Assembly: GCF_001584185.1 (NCBI RefSeq)
Contig: NZ_CP013234.1
Span: 5,394,001-5,458,000, forward strand
Origin: Collimonas pratensis
Lineage (GTDB): Bacteria; Pseudomonadota; Gammaproteobacteria; Burkholderiales; Burkholderiaceae_D
Length of the DNA: 64,000 nucleotides
Direction of reading: 5' to 3'
The translations under genes and the position numbers were made by a program. Below are positions 8,657 through 16,359 of this stretch, piece after piece. The notes under the pieces were generated by a model. It ran no database searches and was not told the DNA's origin. It was given only the letters and a program-made list of their open reading frames with translations. Every line of letters begins with the position of its first letter. Position 1 is the stretch's first letter.

Positions 8657-9259
8657 ATGAGCGCTATCCTGAAAACCCTGTCGTCTTTTCTTGCGATTGC
8701 CCTGATCAGCGGGTGCGCCAGCAAGGTCGACGCCCCGACCCAGTACGATCTCGGCCCGCTGCCGGCCGCCGCCGCATCCGCCGCGCCGGCCCTGGCCGCC
8801 GTCAGCGTGGCCGACGTCAATTCCCCTGCCTGGCTGGACAACAGCATGATCTTCTTCCGCCTGGCCTATGCCAATGAACAGCAGCCGCGCCCCTACGCCA
8901 GCAGCCGCTGGACCATGCCGCCGGCGCAGTTGTTCCAGCAGCGCCTGAAAGCGCGCCTGGCGCAGAACGGCAGCGCGGTGCTGGCGATGTCGGATGCGGC
9001 CCTCAACGTGCCGCTGTTGCGCATCGACATGGACGACTTCACGCAAACCTTCGATACGCCCTCGCACAGCGTAGCGACCTTGCAGGTGCGCGCTTCGCTG
9101 TTCAACGGCCGCCTGCTGCTGGCGCAAAAGAGCTTCAGCGGCCGCGCCGATGCGCCTAGCGCCGATGCCGCCGGCGCGGCGCGCGCTTTCGTCGGCGCCA
9201 ACGATGCCGTGATCGGCGACATGATGGCTTGGCTGGCGACGGTGGCGCCGAAAAAATAA
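8657..9259 (+). CDS. ABC-type transport auxiliary lipoprotein (PqiC/DUF330 family)
   Basis: A 200-residue lipoprotein. The signal ends in a lipobox LISGC with Cys20; the mature protein continues CASKVDAPTQYDLGPL, the typical start of PqiC-like lipoproteins (YDLGP), and includes the FFRLAYANEQQPRPYASSRW core seen in this family. It probably sits on the inner leaflet of the outer membrane and docks the MCE protein, completing an inner- to outer-membrane lipid transport system with mlaEFD. Its stop overlaps the next start (TAATG). Confidence 0.82.
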   Translation: MSAILKTLSSFLAIALISGCASKVDAPTQYDLGPLPAAAASAAPALAAVSVADVNSPAWLDNSMIFFRLAYANEQQPRPYASSRWTMPPAQLFQQRLKARLAQNGSAVLAMSDAALNVPLLRIDMDDFTQTFDTPSHSVATLQVRASLFNGRLLLAQKSFSGRADAPSADAAGAARAFVGANDAVIGDMMAWLATVAPKK

Positions 9260-10428
9260 TGTCGCAGAATCCCGTACCAGAAACCGCAGCGCCGCGCTCT
9301 TTGGCGGCATCGTCGTTTGCCCGCGTCAGCCTGCTGATCTACCTGCTGCTGATCATCTATGCCAGCTGGTATCCGTTCGCCGGCTGGCGCGATCTCGGCT
9401 TGACCCCGTTCGCCTACCTGAGCGCGCCATTTCCACACTACTGGACCGTATTCGATGTCTGGACCAATGTCGCCGGCTATCTGCCGCTAGGCATGCTGAT
9501 GGTCTTGTCCCTGCCGCGCTGGCGCCGCTGGTCGCCTTACTGGGCGGTGCTGCTCGCCACCATCGCCGGGGTGCTGGTCTCCAGCAGCATGGAAGCGGTG
9601 CAGACCTTCCTGCCGACCCGGGTCGCCTCCAACCTGGACCTGATCACCAACAGCGTCGGCGCCCTGCTGGGGGCGATGCTGGGCGTCGTCCTGCGGCCGC
9701 GCTTCGGGCCGGACAGCCGCCTGTTGCAGCTGCGCGAACGCTGGTTCAACCGCGAAGCCAGCCAAGGCATGGTAGTGGTGGCCTTGTGGCCGCTGGCGCA
9801 AATCTATCCGCTCAGCCATCTGTTCGGCTTCGGCCAGGTCACTTCGATGCTGTCCTCCTGGCTGTCCGACCTGACGGAGCAGCCGGTCGACTTGCAAGGC
9901 TGGATCACCAACGATTTCCAGTTCAGCGCCGACCAGTACTGGCTGACCGAAACCATCATCACCGCCTGCGGCCTGACCGGCGCCGCCCTGACCTTCCTGA
10001 TCCTGCTGCGCCAGCAGGCGCCCAAGCTGCCGCTCAGCCTGCTGCTGGTGTTCCTGACGCTGATGAGCAAGACGCTGGCGACAGCGTTGCTGTTTGCCCC
10101 AGATAACGCCCTGGTCTGGCTCACCCCCGGCTCCTTCGGCGGTTTGCTGATCGGCGGCCTCATGCTGAGCGGCCTGGCCTATGCACCGCAACTTGCGCAA
10201 CGGCGGCTGGCAGCGCTGACCCTGATCATCGCGCTGCTGCTGGTGAACGTCATGCCGGACAACCCGTATTACGTCGAAACAGTGCAGACCTGGACCCAGG
10301 GAAAATTCCTCAACTTTAACGGCGTCGCCCAGTTCCTCGCCATGCTGTGGCCGTTCTGCACACTGTGGTTCCTGTTCCACCCGATGCACAGGCGGCGCGC
10401 CGGCAAGCAGCAGCGCGATTCCAGGTAG
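9259..10428 (+). CDS. VanZ family membrane protein
   Basis: A 389-residue multi-pass membrane protein. The N-terminal third is VanZ-like: YASWYPFAGWRDLGLTPF, VWTNVAGYLPLG, SSSMEAVQTFLPTRVASNLDLITNSVGALLG (split here into its motifs), which match the conserved E/Q-Q-x-F and N-x-x-G motifs of the family. The remainder holds about six more hydrophobic segments. ATG 9259 overlaps the stop of the lipoprotein gene, so the two are probably co-translated with the MCE operon. VanZ proteins are linked to glycopeptide resistance in enterococci but their role in proteobacteria is not known. Confidence 0.8.
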   Translation: MSQNPVPETAAPRSLAASSFARVSLLIYLLLIIYASWYPFAGWRDLGLTPFAYLSAPFPHYWTVFDVWTNVAGYLPLGMLMVLSLPRWRRWSPYWAVLLATIAGVLVSSSMEAVQTFLPTRVASNLDLITNSVGALLGAMLGVVLRPRFGPDSRLLQLRERWFNREASQGMVVVALWPLAQIYPLSHLFGFGQVTSMLSSWLSDLTEQPVDLQGWITNDFQFSADQYWLTETIITACGLTGAALTFLILLRQQAPKLPLSLLLVFLTLMSKTLATALLFAPDNALVWLTPGSFGGLLIGGLMLSGLAYAPQLAQRRLAALTLIIALLLVNVMPDNPYYVETVQTWTQGKFLNFNGVAQFLAMLWPFCTLWFLFHPMHRRRAGKQQRDSR

Positions 10429-10517
10429 TGGCCGGCAGGCAGGAAACAAAACCCGGGCAGGTGTATGATTCCTGCCTGTATTCATGCTTGCAGCACGCCA
10501 CCCATCATTCCGACACC

Positions 10518-10838
10518 ATGAGCGACAAACCATTCTACGAACATCACGTCTTCTTCTGCCTCAACCAGCGCGCCCCCGGCGAGCGGGTCTGCTGCGCCAA
10601 CAGCGGCGCCCAGGCGGCACAGGAACACGCCAAGAAACGCATCAAGCAACTCGGCCTGGCCGGCGATGGCAAGGTGCGTATCAACAAGGCCGGCTGCCTT
10701 GAGCGCTGCGAAGAAGGCCCGGCGCTGGTGATCTATCCGCAAGGCACCTGGTATACCTATGTCGACAATGAAGACATCGACGAAATCATTGATGTCCACA
10801 TTGTCGGCGGCAAGATTGTCGAACGGCTCAAAATTTAA
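10518..10838 (+). CDS. (2Fe-2S) thioredoxin-like ferredoxin
   Basis: A 106-residue protein of the Shethna-type thioredoxin-fold ferredoxins. The cysteines are C14, C25/C26, C60 and C64; the last two are in NKAGCLERCEEGP, the hallmark of the family. It should hold one [2Fe-2S] cluster and transfer electrons in the cytoplasm. ATG 10518 (MSDKPFYEHH) is chosen since the conserved part begins at once; the upstream open frame overlaps the VanZ gene. A repeat copy lies 8 bp after the stop. Confidence 0.88.
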   Translation: MSDKPFYEHHVFFCLNQRAPGERVCCANSGAQAAQEHAKKRIKQLGLAGDGKVRINKAGCLERCEEGPALVIYPQGTWYTYVDNEDIDEIIDVHIVGGKIVERLKI

Positions 10839-10845
10839 GCAGTGT

Positions 10846-10916
10846 GTAGGGTGGGCAGGCTTTTGTGCCCACGCTGTAGCGCCATCCGCGTGGACACAAA
10901 AGCCTGTCCACCCTAC
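10846..10916. repeat. dispersed palindromic repeat, copy 3
   Basis: A 71-bp near-perfect palindrome. The left arm begins GTAGGGTGGGCAGGCTTTTG and the right arm ends with its complement, CAAAAGCCTGtCCACCCTAC, with the inner pair CCCACGC/GCGTGG. It lies between the ferredoxin and hydrolase genes. Confidence 0.8.
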
Positions 10917-10990
10917 CTCTAAGCAAGAAGTCCAAATCAACTACTCACGATGGCAAAACAGTCTCATCGAATCACCTCCAATTCCATCCA

Positions 10991-11626
10991 ATGAACGCTC
11001 AAACTCTCCCCTTCTTCATCGTCGGCGCCTCCGGCCAGCTTGAATGTGCACTCGACCTGCCTGACGCAGAAACCTTTCCGGCGCCGCGCGGCCTGGCGCT
11101 GGTAGCACACCCGCATCCGCTGTTCGGCGGCACCATGGACAACAAGGTAGTGCATACGCTGGCGCGCGGCTTCCTGGCGCTGGGCTATGTCACGGTACGC
11201 ATGAATTTCCGCGGCGTCGGCCAATCCGAAGGAGTGCACGACGAAGGCCGCGGCGAGACCGACGACATGGCGCTGCTGCTGGCCCACATGCGCCAGCAGT
11301 ATCCGGAACTGCCGCTGGCGCTCGGCGGCTTTTCTTTCGGCACCTTCGTGCAGTCGCAACTGCAGCAGCGGCTGATCGATGCCGGCACGCCGGCCGAGCG
11401 GCTGGTGCTGGTCGGCACCGCGGCCGGCAAGTGGCCTTTGCCGACGGTGCCGGCCAACAGCATCCTGATCCACGGCGAGCTGGACGAGACCATTCCACTG
11501 ACCGCCGTTTTCGAATGGGCGCGCCCGCAAGACATCCCGGTGATCGTGATTCCCGGCGCCGATCATTTTTTTCACCGGCGCCTGCAACATATCAAGAATC
11601 TCATGGTCGAAATGTGGCATCGCTAA
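10991..11626 (+). CDS. alpha/beta hydrolase
   Basis: A 211-residue alpha/beta hydrolase. It has the HPHPLFGGTMDNKVV oxyanion region (residues 41-55), the RMNFRGVGQSEG strand-turn and the nucleophile elbow GFSFG; the acid is probably the Asp of LIHGELDETIPL and the base the His of GADHFFHRRL. This arrangement matches the small cytoplasmic hydrolases (CC0477-like) that are widespread in proteobacteria. The substrate is unknown. Confidence 0.82.
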   Translation: MNAQTLPFFIVGASGQLECALDLPDAETFPAPRGLALVAHPHPLFGGTMDNKVVHTLARGFLALGYVTVRMNFRGVGQSEGVHDEGRGETDDMALLLAHMRQQYPELPLALGGFSFGTFVQSQLQQRLIDAGTPAERLVLVGTAAGKWPLPTVPANSILIHGELDETIPLTAVFEWARPQDIPVIVIPGADHFFHRRLQHIKNLMVEMWHR

Positions 11627-11706
11627 AAGACCGCGCTTGACGGCGATTCCGGCACCGATTCCGTGCCCTGGAATTGTTGTTAAGCCGATCAGAATGGCGG
11701 TAGCGC

Positions 11707-11712
11707 TATAAT
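11707..11712 (+). promoter_or_regulatory. candidate -10 element upstream of the DD-carboxypeptidase gene
   Basis: A consensus TATAAT hexamer preceded by GCGC lies 150 bp before the ATG. No -35 at good spacing is evident (TTGTTA is about 24 bp away), so the promoter assignment is tentative. Confidence 0.3.
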
Positions 11713-11862
11713 CCTGTCAGCAGGTTTGTTTGCGGCCGTTTGCTCACCGCCTCCGCTTACGCATTTTTCAAACCGTTTTTTCAACCCATTCACGCCAATA
11801 AAGTTGCTCTTTATCACCATCGATGCAGGTTTGCTGGCCCTGATTTCATTACTCGATACTCC

Positions 11863-13008
11863 ATGAAAAAAATATTCGCGGCGCTTGCTGCAACTGTCCT
11901 CTCCGTATCCGTCGCCTTTGCCCAGACCCTGCCGTCGCCGACCGTGGCAGCCAAATCATGGCTGCTGCTGGACACCACCAGCAATCAGGTGATCGCTTCG
12001 CAAGATCCTGACATGCGCATCGAACCGGCTTCGCTGGCCAAGATCATGACCGCCTATGTGGTCTTCGACGCCCTCAAGGACAAGAAGATCAGCCTTGACC
12101 AGATGGTGACCGTGTCGGTACGCGCCTGGAAGGTCGATCCAAGCAGCTCGAAAATGTTTATCGATCCAGCGACCCCGGTATCGATCAATGACCTGCTGTA
12201 CGGCTTGATGGTGGTATCGGGTAACGACGCCGCGGTAGCATTGGCCGAAGCGGTGGCCGGCACGGAAGACTCGTTCGTCGCGCTGATGAACCATGAAGCC
12301 GAGCGCATGGGCATGAAAAACACCCATTTCGGTAATCCGCACGGCCTGCCTAGCGCCGACACCTACTCCACCGCACGTGATCTCTCCACGCTGGCGGCGC
12401 ACGTGATCACTGACTTCCCCGAGTTCTACAAGATCGACTCGACCAAGAAGTACACCTACAACAAGATCACCCAGCCTAACCGCAACCGCCTGCTGTGGAG
12501 CGATCCGACCGTGGACGGCATGAAGACCGGCCACACCAGCAGCGCCGGCTACTCCATCATCGCCAGCGCCAAGCGTCCGAACGCCGGCGGCGATCGTCGC
12601 CTGCTCGCGGTCGTGATCGGCACCAACTCCGACGGCACCCGCACCCAGGAAGCGCAAAAGCTGCTGAACTGGGGTTACCAGAACTTTGACGCCGTCAAGC
12701 TGTACGCCAAGGACACGGCCATCGACACTCCGCAAGTCTGGAAAGGCGCCAAGAACCTGGTCAAGATCGGCTTCACGCACGACGTCTACGTCACCGTACC
12801 AAAGGGCATCGCTGACAAGATCAAGCCAGTGCTGGAACGCACCGACCCGCTGATCGCACCGATCCAGCAGAACGCCAAGGTTGGCACGGTCAAGGTCAAC
12901 GCCGACGGCAAGACGATTGCCGAATTCCCGGTCGTGGCGCTGGAAAGCGTCGGCCAGGCCACCATCTTCGGCCGCGCCTGGGATTCGATCCGCTTGATGT
13001 TCAAGTAA
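11863..13008 (+). CDS. dacC: D-alanyl-D-alanine carboxypeptidase (PBP5/6 type)
   Basis: A 381-residue exported protein. The signal peptide is cleaved after SVAFA (about residue 20). Peptidase S11 motifs are S-L-A-K (EPASLAKIMTAYVVF, catalytic Ser and Lys), SGN (VVSGNDAAVALAE) and KTG (DGMKTGHTSSAGYS). The C-terminal domain (about 280-381) is the PBP5 beta domain ending in an amphipathic membrane anchor (FGRAWDSIRLMFK). It trims the terminal D-Ala of peptidoglycan pentapeptides. The start at ATG 11863 is set by the signal peptide. The symbol is by similarity (dacA would be equally fitting). Confidence 0.92.
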   Translation: MKKIFAALAATVLSVSVAFAQTLPSPTVAAKSWLLLDTTSNQVIASQDPDMRIEPASLAKIMTAYVVFDALKDKKISLDQMVTVSVRAWKVDPSSSKMFIDPATPVSINDLLYGLMVVSGNDAAVALAEAVAGTEDSFVALMNHEAERMGMKNTHFGNPHGLPSADTYSTARDLSTLAAHVITDFPEFYKIDSTKKYTYNKITQPNRNRLLWSDPTVDGMKTGHTSSAGYSIIASAKRPNAGGDRRLLAVVIGTNSDGTRTQEAQKLLNWGYQNFDAVKLYAKDTAIDTPQVWKGAKNLVKIGFTHDVYVTVPKGIADKIKPVLERTDPLIAPIQQNAKVGTVKVNADGKTIAEFPVVALESVGQATIFGRAWDSIRLMFK

Positions 13009-13040
13009 GACGCTAGTCCTGGCCCTGAAGTGTCTGCACA

Positions 13041-13070
13041 AAAAAATGACAGCCTCGGTTGTCATTTTTT
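13041..13070. terminator. bidirectional rho-independent terminator
   Basis: Perfect inverted repeat AAAAAATGACA / TGTCATTTTTT with an 8-nt loop (GCCTCGGT). It is flanked by A and T runs so can act on both strands, between the convergent dacC and nucleosidase genes. Confidence 0.8.
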
Positions 13071-13096
13071 TTGCTGCCATTCAAACGCGCCCCGCT

Positions 13097-14140
13097 TCAG
13101 CGCTTGTGTCGATGGTTCCAGGCCTCCAGGAAAGCCAGCGTCACGCTGGCTTCGTTGGTCTCCGCCAGGCCGCTGCCGAAGAAAGCACCGACATCCTTGA
13201 AGTCGTTGCCGCCGGCCAAGTCCGACAGGCTGCGGAAGGCAATGAAAGGCACGCGGTTGGCGTACGCTACCTGGGCGAAAGCGGCGGTTTCCATATCCAC
13301 CACTTGCGCCTGCAGGTTTTCATAGAGATAAGCACGGTAGCCCGGATTGGCCAGGAACGCGCTGCCCGAGACGCCGCGGCCGCCGACCCGCAGCTCAGGC
13401 TGGACGCTGACGCACAATGCCGGGTTCTTGGGACCGCACTTGGCCAGCGCCGGTTTCAGGGTGCGCGCCAGCGCCAGCATCTCGGCATCGACCTGGAAGT
13501 CAAAACGGAACTCGCCTTGCGGCGCATTGCCGGCATTCATCACGAAATTCTCGCGCATGAAGAGACCGCTGCTGACCGGCCCCTGCGGCGTAGCGATCTT
13601 GAAATCCGGACGCGGCTTGCCGTTTTCCGTCGCCAGCCTGACGCCCAGGCAGCCGACATCGCCGGCCGTGCCGCACGGCGCCGGCAGACTGCCGTCGCCA
13701 TTCCAGTAGACTTCCATCGGCATCACCCAGCTTTCCGGCACGATCACGTCGCCGACATGGTTATCCGGATTGACGCCGCCGGCGATGCCACTCATCAGCA
13801 AGCGCTCGACATGGAAATGATCCATCATCAGCTGCGTCACCATGGTGGCGTTCACCACACTGACGCCGCTCAGCACGATCACCACCGGATTGCCGCGCAG
13901 TTCGCCGGTAGTGAAGCGGTTGCCGTTGATTTTCCAGTCGCGCTTTTTCTGCGTCTGTTCCAGCAGGATATCGGCCTCGGCGCCAAAGGCAGAGACGATG
14001 CCGATGCGCGGCTTGCAGTCGCTCAGGCAATGCTTGTCGGCTGCTGGCGCGGCGGCCGCAGCGCTGCTCAGTGCCGCGCCAAGCAACAAAGCGGATGCGC
14101 TGCGGCGCAGGGTTTTAAATAGGGGCTTGGAGACAGGCAA
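13097..14140 (-). CDS. exported nucleoside phosphorylase/nucleosidase-like protein (MTAN/PNP fold)
   Basis: A 347-residue protein with an N-terminal signal (ALLLGAALSSAAAAAPA, residues 17-33) followed by a PNP_UDP_1 fold. IGIVSAFGAEADILLE matches the start of MTA/SAH nucleosidases, LMSGIAGGVNP the ribose/phosphate loop, VVDMETAAFAQVAY the substrate-binding Glu and FRSLSDLAGG the catalytic Asp. Cytosolic MTA nucleosidases are about 230 aa, so this is a longer, exported relative with insertions and several Cys residues, perhaps forming disulphides. It could cleave extracellular nucleosides; substrate unknown. Confidence 0.75.
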   Translation of the reverse strand: MPVSKPLFKTLRRSASALLLGAALSSAAAAAPAADKHCLSDCKPRIGIVSAFGAEADILLEQTQKKRDWKINGNRFTTGELRGNPVVIVLSGVSVVNATMVTQLMMDHFHVERLLMSGIAGGVNPDNHVGDVIVPESWVMPMEVYWNGDGSLPAPCGTAGDVGCLGVRLATENGKPRPDFKIATPQGPVSSGLFMRENFVMNAGNAPQGEFRFDFQVDAEMLALARTLKPALAKCGPKNPALCVSVQPELRVGGRGVSGSAFLANPGYRAYLYENLQAQVVDMETAAFAQVAYANRVPFIAFRSLSDLAGGNDFKDVGAFFGSGLAETNEASVTLAFLEAWNHRHKR

Positions 14141-14235
14141 GGGCTTTCCTTTCGCTTAGGGAATGGCTGCAGGCGTCAGGTCATCAAGACCGCTGCAGCG
14201 GACAGGATAACTCAGAGAGCATTTTGCAGAACAGG

Positions 14236-14775
14236 CTATTGAGGGATTTCCGGGCCGAAGGGTACAACCCGGCGGCGCCACAACAGCAAGCCGACCGCGT
14301 AGGCGACGTAGTAGCCGGCCAGGATACCGAAGATCAGCAAAGTCAGCGGGCTGCCGGAAAATTCAGCCGGTGAAAAGGTATTCGGCGCCGTGCCCGATGC
14401 TGAGTAAAGCAGCACACCGCGATACACCAGGCGGCCGATGAACAGCGCCGACAGCGCGATCCCCAGATGCAGGCTTGGAGTGTAAAACAGCCCCTCCGGC
14501 GTCTGCTCAAACCGGGTCAGCCGGATGCCATACCAGCCCAGGGCCGCGCCAGCCGCCGTCCCGCCCAGCAGCGCCGCCGCATGCATGGGATGCACGGCAG
14601 AGCCAAGCAACAGCATCGCGATCAGGACGCTGAAAAACACGATGCGGATCCAGGTACGCCGATCCGACATTTTCTGCCGTCCGACCATGCGCCGGACGCG
14701 CGAATACAGCCGCCAGACCACCAGCGCGGCAATGCCTAGATAAACCACCAGGGAAGGATGAGCAGGAATCGCCAT
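14236..14775 (-). CDS. hypothetical integral membrane protein
   Basis: A 179-residue protein with about five hydrophobic segments (VYLGIAALVVW near 10-20, IVFFSVLIAMLLLGS near 45, AAALLGGTAAGAALGWY, LGIALSALFIGRLVY and LLIFGILAGYYVAYAVGLLLW). Its layout of short loops and YGIRLTRFEQTPEGLFYTPS resembles CcdC/DUF1453-like membrane proteins, but I do not recognise it with confidence. ATG 14775 is preferred; the frame is open to 14829, which would overlap the upstream transglutaminase gene. Confidence 0.6.
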   Translation of the reverse strand: MAIPAHPSLVVYLGIAALVVWRLYSRVRRMVGRQKMSDRRTWIRIVFFSVLIAMLLLGSAVHPMHAAALLGGTAAGAALGWYGIRLTRFEQTPEGLFYTPSLHLGIALSALFIGRLVYRGVLLYSASGTAPNTFSPAEFSGSPLTLLIFGILAGYYVAYAVGLLLWRRRVVPFGPEIPQ

Positions 14776-14825
14776 GCGCTTAACTCCAAAGGCCGAAGAA
14801 TCAGTTGGTCGAATAAATCCGCGGA

Positions 14826-15599
14826 TCAATTCAGCGGATGAGCTGAGATCAATTCAATGTCGGGAAGGTTTTCAGCGACTTCCCGCACAGAAGAATACGC
14901 CAATAATGCATGCACCACCTGTGGCAAGGGTTCCGCCCAGATTTCCGGCAAATCCCTTTCCTGTTCCGCCAGCACCGGAAACGCCAGCCGTTCCAGCGGC
15001 GGCGTGAACTGCGCATCCACACCCGGCTTGTTGCCGCGCGCATCGATGCGATACCAGCCATGGTTCTTCAGGTAGACCGCGTTCAATCCGTGCAGGTAAA
15101 ACGGCGGTCCTTCCATACCCACCGACAGGCGCTGGTAGCACAAGCCGGTTGGAATGCCATTGCAGCGCAACAGCGCCGCCAGCAAATGGCTCTTGGCATA
15201 GCAATAACCCGTTCCATGAATCAGCACATCGGATGCGCGGCAAGTGACAGGATCGCGCTTGAAATCCCAGCTGTGCTGGATGGCGTCGCGGACGAACTCG
15301 AAGCAGGCTTTGACCACCTCCTCTTCGCTGGCGCAGCCGGCCGCCAGCACTGCTGCCTGGGCGGCTACCTGTGGGTGGTCGCCGTCGATGTGGGTGCTGA
15401 CGGCAAGATACGGATTTTGATTCGAGGCAGGAGAAAGCAAGGGAATTCTTTCTATATGAACGATTACGCTTCCATGATCCTGGCGGTGCCAGAAACGCGA
15501 ATGGAGCTCCCGGCAATGGGTGATATCTCTGCGCGCAGACGGGAACGGCATCCCATGTCCTCTCCCTGGACAATGTCGATCGCGCCGCCATGTGGCCAT
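14826..15599 (-). CDS. transglutaminase-like cysteine peptidase family protein
   Basis: The conserved part has the transglutaminase core: FVRDAIQHSWDF, then GTGYCYAKSHLLAALLRCNGIPTG with the catalytic Cys, the His of YLHGLNAVYL and the Asp of WYRIDARGN. The start is uncertain. The full open frame (257 aa) overlaps phzF by 136 bp; homology begins only after residue 45 (IERIPLLSPAS), and no ATG or GTG lies near there, so the real start is probably a rare codon near the phzF stop or a Met inside phzF (for example 15551). It follows phzF on the same strand. Confidence 0.72.
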   Translation of the reverse strand: MATWRRDRHCPGRGHGMPFPSARRDITHCRELHSRFWHRQDHGSVIVHIERIPLLSPASNQNPYLAVSTHIDGDHPQVAAQAAVLAAGCASEEEVVKACFEFVRDAIQHSWDFKRDPVTCRASDVLIHGTGYCYAKSHLLAALLRCNGIPTGLCYQRLSVGMEGPPFYLHGLNAVYLKNHGWYRIDARGNKPGVDAQFTPPLERLAFPVLAEQERDLPEIWAEPLPQVVHALLAYSSVREVAENLPDIELISAHPLN

Positions 15600-16303
15600 C
15601 CAAAGTCACGCAAATAACCGGCCAGCGCAGCTGCCGCCGCACCGGTCGCAGGATCTTCGTAGACGCCACCGGATGCAAACGGGTTGCGGGCATGGAATAG
15701 CTGAGGGGTTTCCGCAAACACCAAGGCAAGGGTTGCCAGGCCGGCATCGTTCATCAGGCGCCTGCCTTGATCAAGTTCATAACGCATGGCGCGCAGCTTA
15801 TCTCTACCATTCAAGGCCAGCACCACATGCTTCGCGCCACCATGTGCAAGAGCAGGGGGAATTTCCGGGTTCAAGTCATCCTGGGTATAACCGAACAGTG
15901 CCAGCGTTTTCTGCAACAACGATGGATCGATGGTTTCGCTGTATGTTGGCGGCGATTGCAATGCCGCTGCGACCAGCTCGCCTTGGCGCCGGCCTGCAAC
16001 GGTAATGCGTGCATTGTTCAAGGCAAGATGAAACAAGCCGTCGCCGTGGGCCAAAGCGAGCGCGGCGCCCAGGGCAATCGTCGCATGGCCGCAAAACGGC
16101 ACTTCCGATTCAGGTGAAAAATAACGCACGCGCCAGCCGTCACCGTCCGGTGCGGCAAACACCGTTTCCGAGAATCCGACTTCGGCGGCAATGGTTTGCA
16201 TCGCCGCAGCCTCCGGCAAGACTTGATCTATCCAGACGCCGGCGGGATTACCGCCATGAACACCGTCCGAGAATGCCGCAAGTTTGAGAATCTTCGTTGT
16301 CAT
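15464..16303 (-). CDS. PhzF family isomerase
   Basis: A 279-residue protein of the diaminopimelate-epimerase fold. Motifs: LAAFSDGVHGGNPAGVWID (N-terminal substrate loop), VGFSETVF with the Glu equivalent to PhzF Glu45, RYFSPESEVPFCGHATIALG and the second half YEDPATGAAAAALAGYL. PhzF isomerises trans-2,3-dihydro-3-hydroxyanthranilate in phenazine pathways, but no other phenazine genes are here, so this is one of the many housekeeping paralogues of unknown substrate. Confidence 0.88.
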   Translation of the reverse strand: MTTKILKLAAFSDGVHGGNPAGVWIDQVLPEAAAMQTIAAEVGFSETVFAAPDGDGWRVRYFSPESEVPFCGHATIALGAALALAHGDGLFHLALNNARITVAGRRQGELVAAALQSPPTYSETIDPSLLQKTLALFGYTQDDLNPEIPPALAHGGAKHVVLALNGRDKLRAMRYELDQGRRLMNDAGLATLALVFAETPQLFHARNPFASGGVYEDPATGAAAAALAGYLRDFGWPHGGAIDIVQGEDMGCRSRLRAEISPIAGSSIRVSGTARIMEA

Positions 16304-16359
16304 GTTCGCCCGATTTCACAAAAATCTTATCGTACATCAAGCCGCGGAAAAAAAATCGC

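Noticed and set aside
8657..9259. Classical E. coli-type mlaFEDCB operon
   Set aside because: No mlaC or separate mlaB is present; the STAS domain is fused to mlaE and a PqiC-type lipoprotein follows, so it is an MCE system of different layout.
13046..14122. Long plus-strand frame (358 aa) opposite the exported nucleosidase
   Set aside because: No motif and a composition typical of antisense translation (many His, Gln, Arg); the minus frame has the PNP fold motifs.
15464..16303. Phenazine biosynthesis
   Set aside because: Only phzF is present. PhzF-family proteins are common outside phenazine clusters and no phzA-E or G gene is nearby.
16304..16359. Possible terminator after the condensin operon
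   Set aside because: There is a run of eight T after the stop on the minus strand, but I found no convincing stem before it.
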